DNA from: an uncultured Bacteroidia bacterium
Lineage (GTDB): Bacteria > Bacteroidota > Bacteroidia > Bacteroidales > UBA932
Direction of reading: 5' to 3'
NCBI GenBank assembly: GCA_902778105.1
Contig: CACYWN010000001.1
Span: forward strand, 124,001-188,000
Length of the DNA stretch: 64,000 nucleotides
Each line of letters starts with the position of its first letter. Positions within the stretch are counted from its first letter, which is position 1. Both the position numbers and the translations under genes were made by a program. Positions 51,998-60,456 of the stretch are shown here, one piece after another. Under the pieces are notes generated by a model that saw nothing but the letters and a program-made list of their open reading frames with translations, was not told where the DNA came from and did no database searches.

Positions 51998-52525
51998 ATG
52001 AATGGAATGAAAAAACTGCTGATTTTCCTATCCCTTATCCTGGTCGGCATCGGCGCCGGAGCCCAGGATCTGAGTTGTACGTTCACCCAGAAAAAGACCC
52101 TCAAGGCGCTCAACAAGGTGATTCCCGGCAAGGGAACCGTCACCTTCAAGGCTCCGGACCACCTGACCATGATGTACGACGAGCCGCAGGGGGAATACCT
52201 CATCATCGACGGTGACCAGCTCAAGAATGCCGTGAAGGGAAAAGCCATCACCGTGGACACTTCCAAGAACGCCTATATGCGGAACCTCCGCAACACGCTC
52301 CTGAACTGCATCACCGGCAATTACGAGGCTGCGGCGAAGGATAACGATGCGAACCTGGTCGTGGAAGAGAAGGGCGGTATCAAGACCGTTACCCTGATCG
52401 CCCGGAAGCAGGCGGTCAAGGGGTACTCCCGCATCGTCATGGACTATAACAAAAAGGGTCTTCCCGTCCGGATGGTTCTGGACGAGTTCACAGGCATAGT
52501 GACGGAGTACACGTTTACGTATTAG
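51998..52525 (+). CDS. LolA-like outer-membrane lipoprotein carrier
   Basis: 175 residues; MNGMKKLLIFLSLILVGIGA is the signal peptide (MKK at 52007 is an alternative start). LolA-type fold: SCTFTQKKTLKALNKVIPGK (first strand/helix), GTVTFKAPDHLTMMYDEPQG, GEYLIIDGDQLKN and SRIVMDYNKKGLPVRMVLDE. Shorter than E. coli LolA but normal for Bacteroidota. Shuttles lipoproteins or other acylated lipids across the periplasm. Its stop overlaps the stop of the convergent ACP gene by 4 bases, next to a lipid operon with an MMPL exporter, a pairing common in lipid-export loci. Confidence 0.85.
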   Translation: MNGMKKLLIFLSLILVGIGAGAQDLSCTFTQKKTLKALNKVIPGKGTVTFKAPDHLTMMYDEPQGEYLIIDGDQLKNAVKGKAITVDTSKNAYMRNLRNTLLNCITGNYEAAAKDNDANLVVEEKGGIKTVTLIARKQAVKGYSRIVMDYNKKGLPVRMVLDEFTGIVTEYTFTY

Positions 52526-52764
52526 AGCCGGGTCCCTTCCTGTTCCAGGTATGCGACCACGTCTCCGACGGTCTGGAAGGTCGCCAGGGCCTTGTCGGGA
52601 ATGGTGATCCCATACTGGTCCTCGATGCGCATGAGGAGCTGGAGGATGTCCAGCGAATCGGCACCGAGGTCTTTTTTTATCTGCGCTTCCAGCGTAACGA
52701 TCGCGGGGTCCACCCGCAGCTGCCTGGCCAGGATGGCCTGGACTCTCTCATACATCGTTTCCAT
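52522..52764 (-). CDS. Acyl carrier protein (secondary)
   Basis: 80 residues, METMYERVQAILARQLRVDP. The phosphopantetheine site is GADSLDILQLLMRIEDQYGI, with the Ser in DSL. Ends VVAYLEQEGTRL. Carries acyl chains as thioesters in the cytoplasm. The start shares one base with the plsX stop (TGATG), so it is translationally coupled to PlsX, which swaps acyl groups between ACP and phosphate. No fatty-acid synthase genes flank it, so this is likely a dedicated or second ACP. Confidence 0.95.
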   Translation of the reverse strand: METMYERVQAILARQLRVDPAIVTLEAQIKKDLGADSLDILQLLMRIEDQYGITIPDKALATFQTVGDVVAYLEQEGTRL

Positions 52765-53783
52765 CAGTCTTCGTAGTGTTCATAGCGGGCGACGGCCTCT
52801 TCAATCCGGTCGGAGAGATGGCTCACCTCCATCCGCCAGGCCTGTTCGATGCATTTCTCCACGGCCACGGCCTTGCTGCTGCCGTGTCCCTTGACCACCA
52901 CCTTGGAGGTCCCGAGGAGAACGCTTCCGCCATAGTTCTGGTAATTCATGAACTCCTTCTCCTCCAGGAACATCCGTTTCATCAGGAGGGCGCCCAGCTT
53001 GTACAGGGGGCGGGAGTGGATATCTCTCTTGAGTTTCCTGAGCAGTTCCAGGGCCGTTCCTTCCGTCGTCTTGACGAGGACGTTGCCGGAGAAGCCGTCG
53101 GTTACGACGACATCGTAGGACCCTGACAGCAGGTCGCGGCTTTCCATGTTGCCCACAAAGTTCACGCAGTCCGTGTCCTGCAGGAGGGCATAGGTCTCTC
53201 TCCGCAGGTCATCGCCCTTCTCGGCTTCCTTGCCCACGTTCAGGAGTGCGGTGCGGGGATTCTGGACCCCGTATACTTCCTGCATGTACAGGCTGGCCAT
53301 GATGGCGAACTGGCGCAGGTGGGCGGGCGTCACCTCCACGTTGGCACCGCTGTCGCAGATGCCCACAAGGCCGCCGTCCATCGTGGGCAGGATGGGGCAG
53401 AAGGCCGGCCGGATGATGCCGCGGATGCGGCCCAGGCGCACCAGGGCGCCGGTTACCAGGGCACCCGTGGAGCCGGTGGATACCATCCCGGCGAGGTCAT
53501 CCTCGTCCCGGAGCATCATGATCGCCTTCATCATGGAGCTGTTCCGCTTGAGCCGCACCACGTCGGTGGGCTTTTCGTCGCAGCCGATGATTTCGGGCGC
53601 GTGGACGATCTCCAGCCGGGAAGGATCGAAGGCCTTGCCTTCCAGCTCCTTCTTGAGGATGGATTCATCCCCGGTGAGGATCAGGTGCAGGTCCGGATTT
53701 TTCGCAAGGGCGGCGAGGGCGCCTGCAACAGGTGCCTGAGGCGAATGGTCGCCGCCGAAACAGTCGACAAGCAGCTTGATCAT
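52764..53783 (-). CDS. plsX: Phosphate acyltransferase PlsX
   Basis: 339 residues, MIKLLVDCFGGDHSPQAPVA (usual MGGD motif is FGGD here). Family blocks: AGMVSTGSTGALVTGALV, GICDSGANVEVTPAHLRQFA, TALLNVGKEAEKG, VVTDGFSGNVLVKTTEG and LLGTSKVVVKGHGSS. Converts acyl-ACP to acyl-phosphate and the reverse. In fatty-acid salvage it passes acyl-phosphate made by FakA/FakB to ACP. Start ATG 53783 lies beside a dispersed repeat at 53785-53811; the frame remains open further upstream through the repeat (VILSEAKES) but that part is not PlsX. Confidence 0.95.
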   Translation of the reverse strand: MIKLLVDCFGGDHSPQAPVAGALAALAKNPDLHLILTGDESILKKELEGKAFDPSRLEIVHAPEIIGCDEKPTDVVRLKRNSSMMKAIMMLRDEDDLAGMVSTGSTGALVTGALVRLGRIRGIIRPAFCPILPTMDGGLVGICDSGANVEVTPAHLRQFAIMASLYMQEVYGVQNPRTALLNVGKEAEKGDDLRRETYALLQDTDCVNFVGNMESRDLLSGSYDVVVTDGFSGNVLVKTTEGTALELLRKLKRDIHSRPLYKLGALLMKRMFLEEKEFMNYQNYGGSVLLGTSKVVVKGHGSSKAVAVEKCIEQAWRMEVSHLSDRIEEAVARYEHYED

Positions 53784-53784
53784 A

Positions 53785-53811
53785 GATTCTTTCGCTTCGC
53801 TCAGTATGACA
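53785..53811. repeat. Dispersed repeat, TTCGCTTCGCTC-type
   Basis: CTTTCGCTTCGCTCAGTATGA between plsX and the GNAT gene. It supplies the last codons and stop of the GNAT gene (SYVKHLSY). Same family as 26977-26996. Confidence 0.7.
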
Positions 53812-54934
53812 AATGTTTTACATACGACCGGTAGCGCTTGACCTGTTCCTTGCGGAAGCGCTTCCATTGGTTCAGGATGGCGTAATTGTCCTCCAGGTTC
53901 AGGTTCGTGTCGGCGAAACGGAGGTCCGGGTTGTCCCGGAGCATCTTCATGATGGCGACGGAGAAGACGGCGGAAATGCCCCGGTTCAGGTATTCCGGCT
54001 CCACGCCCACGAGGCAAAGGTCCAGGGCATCCGGTTTCTTCAGGGCCTTCAGCAGGCGGATGGCCGTGCGGGGCGTGAGCTTGCCACGGCCACCGGCCAG
54101 GGCGCCGGCCAGGGCGGGGAAGGTGAGACCGAAGCATACCATCTTCCCGTTTTCGTCCAGAACCACGGCCACGTACTTGGGGTCGATGACCAGCTTGAAG
54201 TTGTCAATCATCAGTTTCCGCATCCCCTCCGTGAAAGGGACGGTCCCGTACAGGCCCTCATAGGACTTGTCAATGAGTTCGAAGATGCCGTCGGCATAGC
54301 GCTTCAGGAAGTCGGATCCGCTGCTGGAAGGCCCCAGATGCAGTTTATAGCGGCGGAAGATGAAGTCGGAGGTCTTTTCCATCTCCTCCATCGTTTCCGG
54401 ACTGTCGGCCCCGTAGAGGCGGAACCCCACCCAGTCCACTTCCTTTACGTACCCCAGCCGTTCGATATGCTCGCCATAATAGGGGGCATTGTAATTCTCC
54501 TCGAAGGTCGCCTGCTGGTCAAAGCCCTCGACCAGAAGTCCTTCCCGCTCCAGGTCGGAAAAGCCGAGGGGACCGCACACTGTGTCCATCCCTTTCTCCA
54601 GCGCCCATTTTTCCGCGGCCTCGAAGAGGGCCTTGGACACGTCGAAATCCTCGATGGCATCGAACCGGTTGAAACGGACGCGTTTCTCCCCGTTCTTTTC
54701 GTTCGCGGCTTTCTGGATGATGGCCTGGATGCGTCCTGCAACGATGCCGTCCTTGTAGGCGAGGAAGTTGACGAAGTCGCAGCAGTCACGATAGACATAG
54801 TCGTCCCGGAAGATCTTCTTCTCGTCCAAGTACAGCGGCGGAACGAAGCAGGGATTCCCCGCGTACAGGTCCAGCGGGAAATCCAGGAACGCCTTCTGCT
54901 CCTTCCGGGTGGTTACTTCCTTGACCGTAATCAT
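53801..54934 (-). CDS. GNAT-like acyltransferase, function unknown
   Basis: 377 residues from ATG 54934 (MITVKEVTTRKEQKAFLDFP). The N-terminal block DLYAGNPCFVPPLYLDEKKI and the long double-GNAT-like body (DTVCGPLGFSDLEREGLLVE; NAPYYGEHIERLGYVKEVDW; VAVVLDENGKMVCFGLTFP; LNRGISAVFSVAIMKML) match a conserved Bacteroidota family annotated only as GNAT N-acetyltransferase. Sits between fakB (1-base gap) and plsX (17-base gap). In that company it could transfer an acyl group, perhaps from acyl-ACP, to an amine; this is inference. The last codons come from a dispersed repeat. Confidence 0.8.
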   Translation of the reverse strand: MITVKEVTTRKEQKAFLDFPLDLYAGNPCFVPPLYLDEKKIFRDDYVYRDCCDFVNFLAYKDGIVAGRIQAIIQKAANEKNGEKRVRFNRFDAIEDFDVSKALFEAAEKWALEKGMDTVCGPLGFSDLEREGLLVEGFDQQATFEENYNAPYYGEHIERLGYVKEVDWVGFRLYGADSPETMEEMEKTSDFIFRRYKLHLGPSSSGSDFLKRYADGIFELIDKSYEGLYGTVPFTEGMRKLMIDNFKLVIDPKYVAVVLDENGKMVCFGLTFPALAGALAGGRGKLTPRTAIRLLKALKKPDALDLCLVGVEPEYLNRGISAVFSVAIMKMLRDNPDLRFADTNLNLEDNYAILNQWKRFRKEQVKRYRSYVKHLSY

Positions 54935-54935
54935 A

Positions 54936-55805
54936 TTACCGATGCTTGGCATGGAAACAAACGCCCACTCCGTTCGGGCCGGCGTGGCTGCCGGCGGTCG
55001 GGTTGGCGACGACGTATTCGATGGGGAAGTCATCCCCGAAGCGTTCGCGGATCATCTTTCCGACCTCCTCCGCCAGTTCGGGCGCATCGGTATGGCCGAT
55101 GACGAACCGGTGGGACTTGAAGTCATCGCCCAGGTCAGCAACCTGCTGCACAAGGCGTTCCATCGCCTTGAGGCGGCCTTTCTCCTTGCCGCAGGAAACC
55201 ATCTTGCCTTCCTGGCTCATGTAGATGATCGGACGGATGCCGATGAGGGTGCCCATCGTCGCAGCGAGCCCGCTGACGCGGCCGCTGCGGCGGAAAAACT
55301 TGAGGTCGTCGGCGAAGAAGTACATCGCGAACTTGTCCACCTCGGTCTTCGCCCAGTCCAGCACTTCCTCCAGGCTCTTGCCGGCCTTGAGAAGGTCGCC
55401 CACTTCGCGCACGATGGTGTAGCTGATGGTGGTGATGCCTTTGGTGTCGATTTCGTGGAACTGACGCGTCGGATACTTGGCCTTGAGCTCCGCCACGGCC
55501 TCGTCCATCGCGTTGAAAGTGACGGTCATCGCCCGGGAGAAGTGGACATACAGGATGTCGTTTCCGGCGGCGAATTCCGGTTCGAAATACGCGATATACC
55601 GCTCCTTGGAGATGGCGCTCGTCGTAGGCAGGACGCCGCTGCGGAGCATGTCATAGAACTTGCGGGCTTCGAATTCGTCAAAGTCCACGTACGGGTAGAC
55701 GGTCTTGGCATCCACGCTGTACGGCATGCTGATGAGACGGTAGCCGTATTCGGCCGCGACGGCGGGGGTGATGTCGGTATCGGTGTCAGTAAACAGTCTG
55801 AGCAT
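54936..55805 (-). CDS. fakB: DegV-family fatty-acid-binding protein (FakB-like)
   Basis: 289 residues, full DegV length. The DegV fold is shown by MLRLFTDTDTDITPAVAAEY, SVDAKTVYPYVDFDEFEARK, MLRSGVLPTTSAISKERY, FRRSGRVSGLAATMGTLIGI, KPII-type IRPIIYMSQEGKM and the C-terminal SHAGPNGVGVCF. FakB binds a fatty acid whose carboxylate FakA phosphorylates. Two sites differ from typical FakB: the first motif is TDTDTD, not TDST/GSD, and the SSxLSGT loop is FSRAMTVTF. The fatty-acid pocket may be altered or specialised. Located directly after fakA, 14 bases apart, which supports the FakAB pairing. Confidence 0.9.
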   Translation of the reverse strand: MLRLFTDTDTDITPAVAAEYGYRLISMPYSVDAKTVYPYVDFDEFEARKFYDMLRSGVLPTTSAISKERYIAYFEPEFAAGNDILYVHFSRAMTVTFNAMDEAVAELKAKYPTRQFHEIDTKGITTISYTIVREVGDLLKAGKSLEEVLDWAKTEVDKFAMYFFADDLKFFRRSGRVSGLAATMGTLIGIRPIIYMSQEGKMVSCGKEKGRLKAMERLVQQVADLGDDFKSHRFVIGHTDAPELAEEVGKMIRERFGDDFPIEYVVANPTAGSHAGPNGVGVCFHAKHR

Positions 55806-55819
55806 ATCGGTTTGAGGTA

Positions 55820-57427
55820 TTAGAACAAGACAAGGATGTATTCATAGACCGGCTGTCCTCCGGATTGGAGGATGACTTCCGAACGGGGATACCGGGCGGC
55901 CAGGGCTTTCCGGACGCCGTCGGAATCCCTTGCTTCGGATCCGGCAAAGACGAGGATGACGTCGAAGGAACCGGCCTTCATGGTGTCGGCGAGGGCGAGG
56001 AGGGCGCTCTCCGGATCCGGCCCGGCCGTGAGGATCTTCTTTCCCTGGATGCCGAGATACTCCCCTTCATGGAAATCCCCGCTGTCGCGGATGGCGCGGG
56101 ACACCAGGCCCGTCGCGACCTCTTCCGCAGCCTCGGTGAGGGCCGTCTCGACTGCGCTGGCATCGCCCGCTTCCGTGTCCAGGTTCGCAAGGGCATAGTA
56201 CCCTTCGCCCAGAGTCCTGGTGGGGATGACCCGGATGTCGGCCTTGTCGTACATCTCCGCAGCCTGACGGGCTGTCAGGAGGATATTTCCGTTGTTCGGA
56301 AGGACGAAGACCGTCTCCGCGTTCACCGTGTCGAAAGCCTCGATGAAGCACTCCACGGACGGATTCATCGTCTGGCCGCCTTCGATGACGACGCCGGCTC
56401 CCAGTTCCTTGAATGTGTCCGCAAGCCCGGAACCGGAGGCGACGGCCACGACCCCGTAAGCCTTCCGTCCAGCCTTGAAACGCTCATCCATGTGATTCTC
56501 ATGGTGTTGGAGGGTCATGTTTTCCACCTTGATGGTGAGGAACTCGCCGTATTGCTGGCAGTGGTTCAAGATCTCGCCCGGGGTGCGGGTATGGACATGG
56601 ACTTTGACGATGGAACCGTCGCGGAAGAAAACGAGCGAATCGCCATGGCTTGAGAGCCAGTCCTGGATGACGGTTTCATCGAAGGTGTCCAGGTCCACTT
56701 TGCTGCGCTGCAGCCGGAGGAGGAATTCCGTACAGTAGCCGAATTCCAGGACGCTGTCTTCCGTAAAGGCATTCAGGTCCACGTGCTGTGCCGCCGGGGC
56801 GACCTCTTCCAGGACTTCGGCGGCCTCCCCGTGCAGGGCGGCACGCATGCCCTCGGCGATGTACAGCAGGCCGGCTCCGCCGCTGTCCACGACGCCGGCC
56901 TTCTTGAGGACGTCCAGCAGTTCGGGCGTATGCTGGAGCGACAGGTCCATCGCGGAGATCAGCAGGTCGAAGTATTCCTCCAGGTCCTTGCTGCCGGCCG
57001 CGGCTTCCACGCCTTCCCGGAAGACGGTCAGAATCGTACCCTCAACGGGCTCTGAGACAGCGTGATAGGACTCCTCGACTCCGGCCTGCATGGCACGGGA
57101 GAAGGTGCCGACCCCGGCTTCCCGGATGTCGGCGAGGCCTTTGGCGAGACCTGCGAAGATGCGGGAAAGGATGACGCCGGAATTGCCCCGGGCGCCCATC
57201 AGCATGCCGGCGGAAACGGCCTTCGCCATCTCGGCGAGCGTCGTTCCGGTTCCCGAGCCTGTCGAAGGGTGGCAGCCCGCCTGGATGGTCATGAACATAT
57301 TGTCTCCCGTATCCCCGTCGGGGATGGGGAAGACATTGAGGTCGTTGACGGTCTGCCGATGCGCCGAAAGCCGGGCGGCGCCCCCGCGGATCAGGTTCAG
57401 GTACAGTCTGGCGTCAATGGAATCCAT
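55820..57427 (-). CDS. fakA: Fatty-acid kinase FakA (DAK2/DhaL + DegV-like)
   Basis: 535 residues, the usual size. N-terminal DhaL kinase domain with the Mg-ATP motif NVFPIPDGDTGDNMF and GNSGVILSRIFAGLAKGL, plus DSGGAGLLYIAEG. The middle and C-terminal FakB-contact regions have DGSIVKVHVHTRTPGEIL, VLPNNGNILLTARQAAEMYD and VIPTRTLGEGYYAL. Phosphorylates FakB-bound fatty acid to acyl-phosphate. Two short dispersed-repeat copies appear in frame (HPSTGSGTG at ~57250-57270; SEPVEGT at ~57038-57058). Its ATG abuts the MMPL stop without a gap. Confidence 0.93.
   Translation of the reverse strand: MDSIDARLYLNLIRGGAARLSAHRQTVNDLNVFPIPDGDTGDNMFMTIQAGCHPSTGSGTGTTLAEMAKAVSAGMLMGARGNSGVILSRIFAGLAKGLADIREAGVGTFSRAMQAGVEESYHAVSEPVEGTILTVFREGVEAAAGSKDLEEYFDLLISAMDLSLQHTPELLDVLKKAGVVDSGGAGLLYIAEGMRAALHGEAAEVLEEVAPAAQHVDLNAFTEDSVLEFGYCTEFLLRLQRSKVDLDTFDETVIQDWLSSHGDSLVFFRDGSIVKVHVHTRTPGEILNHCQQYGEFLTIKVENMTLQHHENHMDERFKAGRKAYGVVAVASGSGLADTFKELGAGVVIEGGQTMNPSVECFIEAFDTVNAETVFVLPNNGNILLTARQAAEMYDKADIRVIPTRTLGEGYYALANLDTEAGDASAVETALTEAAEEVATGLVSRAIRDSGDFHEGEYLGIQGKKILTAGPDPESALLALADTMKAGSFDVILVFAGSEARDSDGVRKALAARYPRSEVILQSGGQPVYEYILVLF
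57250..57270. repeat. Dispersed repeat inside fakA
   Basis: TCCCGAGCCTGTCGAAGGGT, same type as 16245-16271, read as HPSTGSGTG in FakA, right after the ATP-binding loop. A diverged copy in the other orientation is at 57038-57058. Confidence 0.6.
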
Positions 57428-59905
57428 TTATGCACGGATACGCTTCCGGTACCAGTCCCATTTGAGCAGGCGGCGGAAGATGAAGGGTTCAAGGGAATAG
57501 GTCAGCAGGATGGTGGTCGCCATCCCGATGAGGGTGATGATGCCGATGGAGCGGATGGCCGGATGCCGGGCGAAGACCAGGGACAGGACCACGATGGCCA
57601 GCACGAGGGCGGAGAAGACGATGGCCACCTTGTGGAAATCCAACATCTCCCGCTGTCCGGTCCGGGCTTCCTTCAGGAGCCCCTCCATCACGAAAATGCT
57701 GTAATCCACTCCGATGCCGAAGATGAAGGTGGAGATGACGATGTTGATCAGGTTGAACTCCAACCCCAGGAGGGCCATCAGGCCCTGCAGGACATACCAG
57801 CTCAGGAACATCGGGAGGAAGGCCACAAGGGCCGTAATGATGTTCCGGAAAGCGATAAGCAGGACCAGCAGGACGAACAGGGAGGAGATCCACTGGGTCG
57901 TGTTGAAGTCGTCGTGGACGATCTCGACCATGTCCCGGCAGTAATAGAACGGTTCCAGGACCAGGGCTTGGGGGCCTGAGACAAGGGCGGCGGTCACGGC
58001 GTCGGCGTCCTCCGGACGGAAGGCGACGGACGTAAAGACCATGTACCGGCCACTCTTCTGCCGCTCGATGTAATTGTCCGTCAATTCTTTCGGGAAAACC
58101 TCCGCCTCATAGAGGTTTCCGGGGCAGTAGTCGGCGTCCAACAGGGCCTGGAAGGGCTGGAACAGGGAGGCTTCCAGTCCGTTGTGACGGGCGGCCGCTG
58201 CGATCTCACGCCAGGCCTGGGTTTCCCTTTCCGGCGTCCAGAAGGCTTTCCAGGCGGCAATCCGCGCTTCCTGGTCCTTTTCGGACAGGAAAAGAAGCGA
58301 CGCAAGGGGTGAATAGCCTTTTACCAGACCGGCGGCGGACAGGGAGTCCAGTTTCCGGGTCAGGACCTTGTTGTATTCGAGTGCCTGGTCCAGGTCCTCG
58401 TCATAGGCGGCGAAGTACAGGTCCATGTTGCCGCTGGCGTTCTTCTCGCTGTAAAGGCGCTGGCTCTCGGTGAGGACCGGCTCGTCGTAGTCCAGGTTCC
58501 GCAGGTCGCTGTCGAACTTGACCCGATGGCTCAGGGCGACGCCGGCGACGATCACCGCCGCCATCGCCAGGAGCACCCAGCGGTTCCGGTCCCAGGGAAG
58601 GTTGTTGATGCGGTCGATGGCGTGGAATCCCTTGTAACGCTTGAACTTGACCTGCTCCGGCTTCATGAAGTGGGGCAGGAAGAACAGGGCGAAGAAGGTA
58701 TTGCCGAACAGGGCGAAGGTGGCGAACAGGCCGAAGTCCCGGAGCAGGTCGCTTTCCGTGAACAGGAGACCCAGGAAAGCGCCGATCGTGGTGATGCATC
58801 CCAGGGTGACGGGAGTGGATTCCTCCCGGAGCATCTGTTCCACGTCACCCACGTAGTAGTGGTGGATGAGCACGTGCAGGCAATAGCTGATCGCTACGCC
58901 CAGGACGATGGCGCCAAGCCCGAGGGCCATCAGCGACATATACCCCTTGATCCAGTACATGCAGGAGAGCGAAAAAGCGGCTCCGTACACGATGGGGACG
59001 ATCTGTTGCCAGATGAAGGTCCAGCTGTGGAAGCTCAGCAGCAGGATGACGAGGATGATGAGCAGGGAGACGCCCACGGTCATCAGCAGGTCACCCTTGA
59101 TGGTGCTGGCGTTGGAGACGCTGCCCAGCGGTGTCCCGTGTGCCAGGACACGGACATCGGGATGGGCGGCTTCGAAATCCTTGCGGGTCCGGTTCATCAG
59201 GCGGTAGAACTTCGTACCGGCCCCGGAGTCCATCGAATTGAATCCCGGTGACAGGAATGCCAGGGCGACCGTCTTGTCGGGGCAGAAGAAGTGCCCCTCG
59301 TCAAGGGTGAATCCGCCGGCGGAGACCCCGCCCTCCGGCATCAGCTGCCCGAGGAGGATATTCCTCAGTCCCAACGGGTCCATCGTGACCAGCTGGGTGA
59401 TCTCCCCGGTTTCGTCTGCCTCCAGCAGGGCCAGGTTGTCCTGCATCGCCTTCTCCACCGCTTCGGGTTCCAGGGCCGCGGCGAACGCGGCATACAGGGA
59501 CGTGTCGATGAAGGTCGGAAGATGTTCGAACCCGTAATCGATGGCTCCCTGCATCGTACCCATGTCCAGGTTGTGCAGGATGCCGGTGATGAAACTGCCC
59601 GTCGAGTCCTGCTGCAGCAGGGCCTCGCAGTATTCGTCCAGACAGGCCCCCAGGGTGGCCGGGTCCAGCGGGTTTGACGGATCCGTGGACGTGACCTGGA
59701 TGAAAACTTTGTCTTTCAGCCCTATATCGCTGAATGCCAGTTCATTGTCCGTGCTGGAACGGGGAAGGAGCTTGACGATGTCCTCCTCGTAACGGAGTTT
59801 GAGGCCGAAGAAGAGGAAAAGGAGGAAACTGCCTGCCAGCAGCAGGTACAGGAAACTCCTGTGTTTCTGGAAATAGCGGTAAAGAGGAAGGAAAATCCTG
59901 TGCAT
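57428..59905 (-). CDS. MMPL/RND-family lipid exporter
   Basis: 825 residues. Two repeats each with one membrane helix, a large periplasmic domain and five more helices: FLYLLLAGSFLLFLFFGLKL at the N-terminus and WVLLAMAAVIVAGVALSHRV at the middle. Helix clusters include MTVGVSLLIILVILLLSFHS, ALGLGAIVLGVAISYCLHVL, SLFVLLVLLIAFRNIITALV and NLINIVISTFIFGIGVDYSI, where the GVDYSIF motif is typical of MMPL proteins. Ends in a basic tail RRLLKWDWYRKRIRA. MMPL proteins export lipids or hydrophobic compounds. Between a lipocalin-like lipoprotein (15 bases upstream) and fakA (abutting), and near LolA. The cargo is unknown. Confidence 0.92.
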   Translation of the reverse strand: MHRIFLPLYRYFQKHRSFLYLLLAGSFLLFLFFGLKLRYEEDIVKLLPRSSTDNELAFSDIGLKDKVFIQVTSTDPSNPLDPATLGACLDEYCEALLQQDSTGSFITGILHNLDMGTMQGAIDYGFEHLPTFIDTSLYAAFAAALEPEAVEKAMQDNLALLEADETGEITQLVTMDPLGLRNILLGQLMPEGGVSAGGFTLDEGHFFCPDKTVALAFLSPGFNSMDSGAGTKFYRLMNRTRKDFEAAHPDVRVLAHGTPLGSVSNASTIKGDLLMTVGVSLLIILVILLLSFHSWTFIWQQIVPIVYGAAFSLSCMYWIKGYMSLMALGLGAIVLGVAISYCLHVLIHHYYVGDVEQMLREESTPVTLGCITTIGAFLGLLFTESDLLRDFGLFATFALFGNTFFALFFLPHFMKPEQVKFKRYKGFHAIDRINNLPWDRNRWVLLAMAAVIVAGVALSHRVKFDSDLRNLDYDEPVLTESQRLYSEKNASGNMDLYFAAYDEDLDQALEYNKVLTRKLDSLSAAGLVKGYSPLASLLFLSEKDQEARIAAWKAFWTPERETQAWREIAAAARHNGLEASLFQPFQALLDADYCPGNLYEAEVFPKELTDNYIERQKSGRYMVFTSVAFRPEDADAVTAALVSGPQALVLEPFYYCRDMVEIVHDDFNTTQWISSLFVLLVLLIAFRNIITALVAFLPMFLSWYVLQGLMALLGLEFNLINIVISTFIFGIGVDYSIFVMEGLLKEARTGQREMLDFHKVAIVFSALVLAIVVLSLVFARHPAIRSIGIITLIGMATTILLTYSLEPFIFRRLLKWDWYRKRIRA

Positions 59906-59920
59906 CGCGTGTTCTCGGGC

Positions 59921-60409
59921 TTAGTCGTTGTCCTCCGTCGCACGGTGGAACTCGTAGGTGGATGTCTCTTTGGCGGAGATGATCTTGCCGAAGTGCTGTT
60001 CGTCGGACTGGCTGAGGACGAGGCGGCTCCTGCTGAGTTCTTTCACGTCATAAGCACCCTGGAGGACCATCGATTTGCCGAAGTCCGCGACGGAGATTTT
60101 CCGGGCGAAGTCGATCCGCTTGCTGTCCGGGTCGTAGGAATAGGACGTGACTTCCATCTCGAAGCCCATCCTGCCGGCGGCGACGAGGTCCTCGTCCAGG
60201 ACCAGTTTGCATCCGGAGTCGGTGAAATCCACCGTGACGGTCCTGCCGTTTCCGCTGCTTTCGGAAATAGAGGTGTCCGTTTCGAGGGTGTAGGTATCCA
60301 GTATCCAGGTCCCGTAGATGGCGGTATCGTCCTCCGCTTTGTTCTTGTAACAGGAGACGGCCAGGGACGACAGGAAAGCAAACACCAGGATATGCAGGAA
60401 GCTCTTCAT
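59921..60409 (-). CDS. Lipocalin-like lipoprotein
   Basis: 162 residues from ATG 60409 (MKSFLHILVFAFLSSLAVSC), lipobox AVSC. An upstream ATG at 60427 is only 4 bases from the -7 box and is less likely. The mature part begins YKNKAEDDTAIYGTWILDTY, the G-x-W start of a lipocalin, then beta strands TVTVDFTDSGCKLVLDEDLV, SYSYDPDSKRIDFARKI and ELSRSRLVLSQSDEQHF. A small hydrophobic-ligand binding protein is plausible. First gene of the seven-gene lipid operon. Confidence 0.78.
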   Translation of the reverse strand: MKSFLHILVFAFLSSLAVSCYKNKAEDDTAIYGTWILDTYTLETDTSISESSGNGRTVTVDFTDSGCKLVLDEDLVAAGRMGFEMEVTSYSYDPDSKRIDFARKISVADFGKSMVLQGAYDVKELSRSRLVLSQSDEQHFGKIISAKETSTYEFHRATEDND

Positions 60410-60431
60410 TGTACAATTGGTTTTCATTGTA

Positions 60432-60439
60432 CAAAGATA
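60432..60439 (-). promoter_or_regulatory. -7 promoter element of the lipid operon
   Basis: TATCTTTG on the minus strand, 22 bases from ATG 60409 in the 47-base gap after metF. It is the only promoter-like site seen upstream of any gene from 60409 to 52522. Confidence 0.6.
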
Positions 60440-60456
60440 AGGAATCCTTCCCACAA

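Noticed and set aside
51998..60409. Aryl-polyene or flexirubin biosynthetic cluster
   Set aside because: MMPL, LolA and ACP occur in such clusters, but no ketosynthase, ketoreductase, dehydratase or ammonia-lyase starter gene of that pathway is present.
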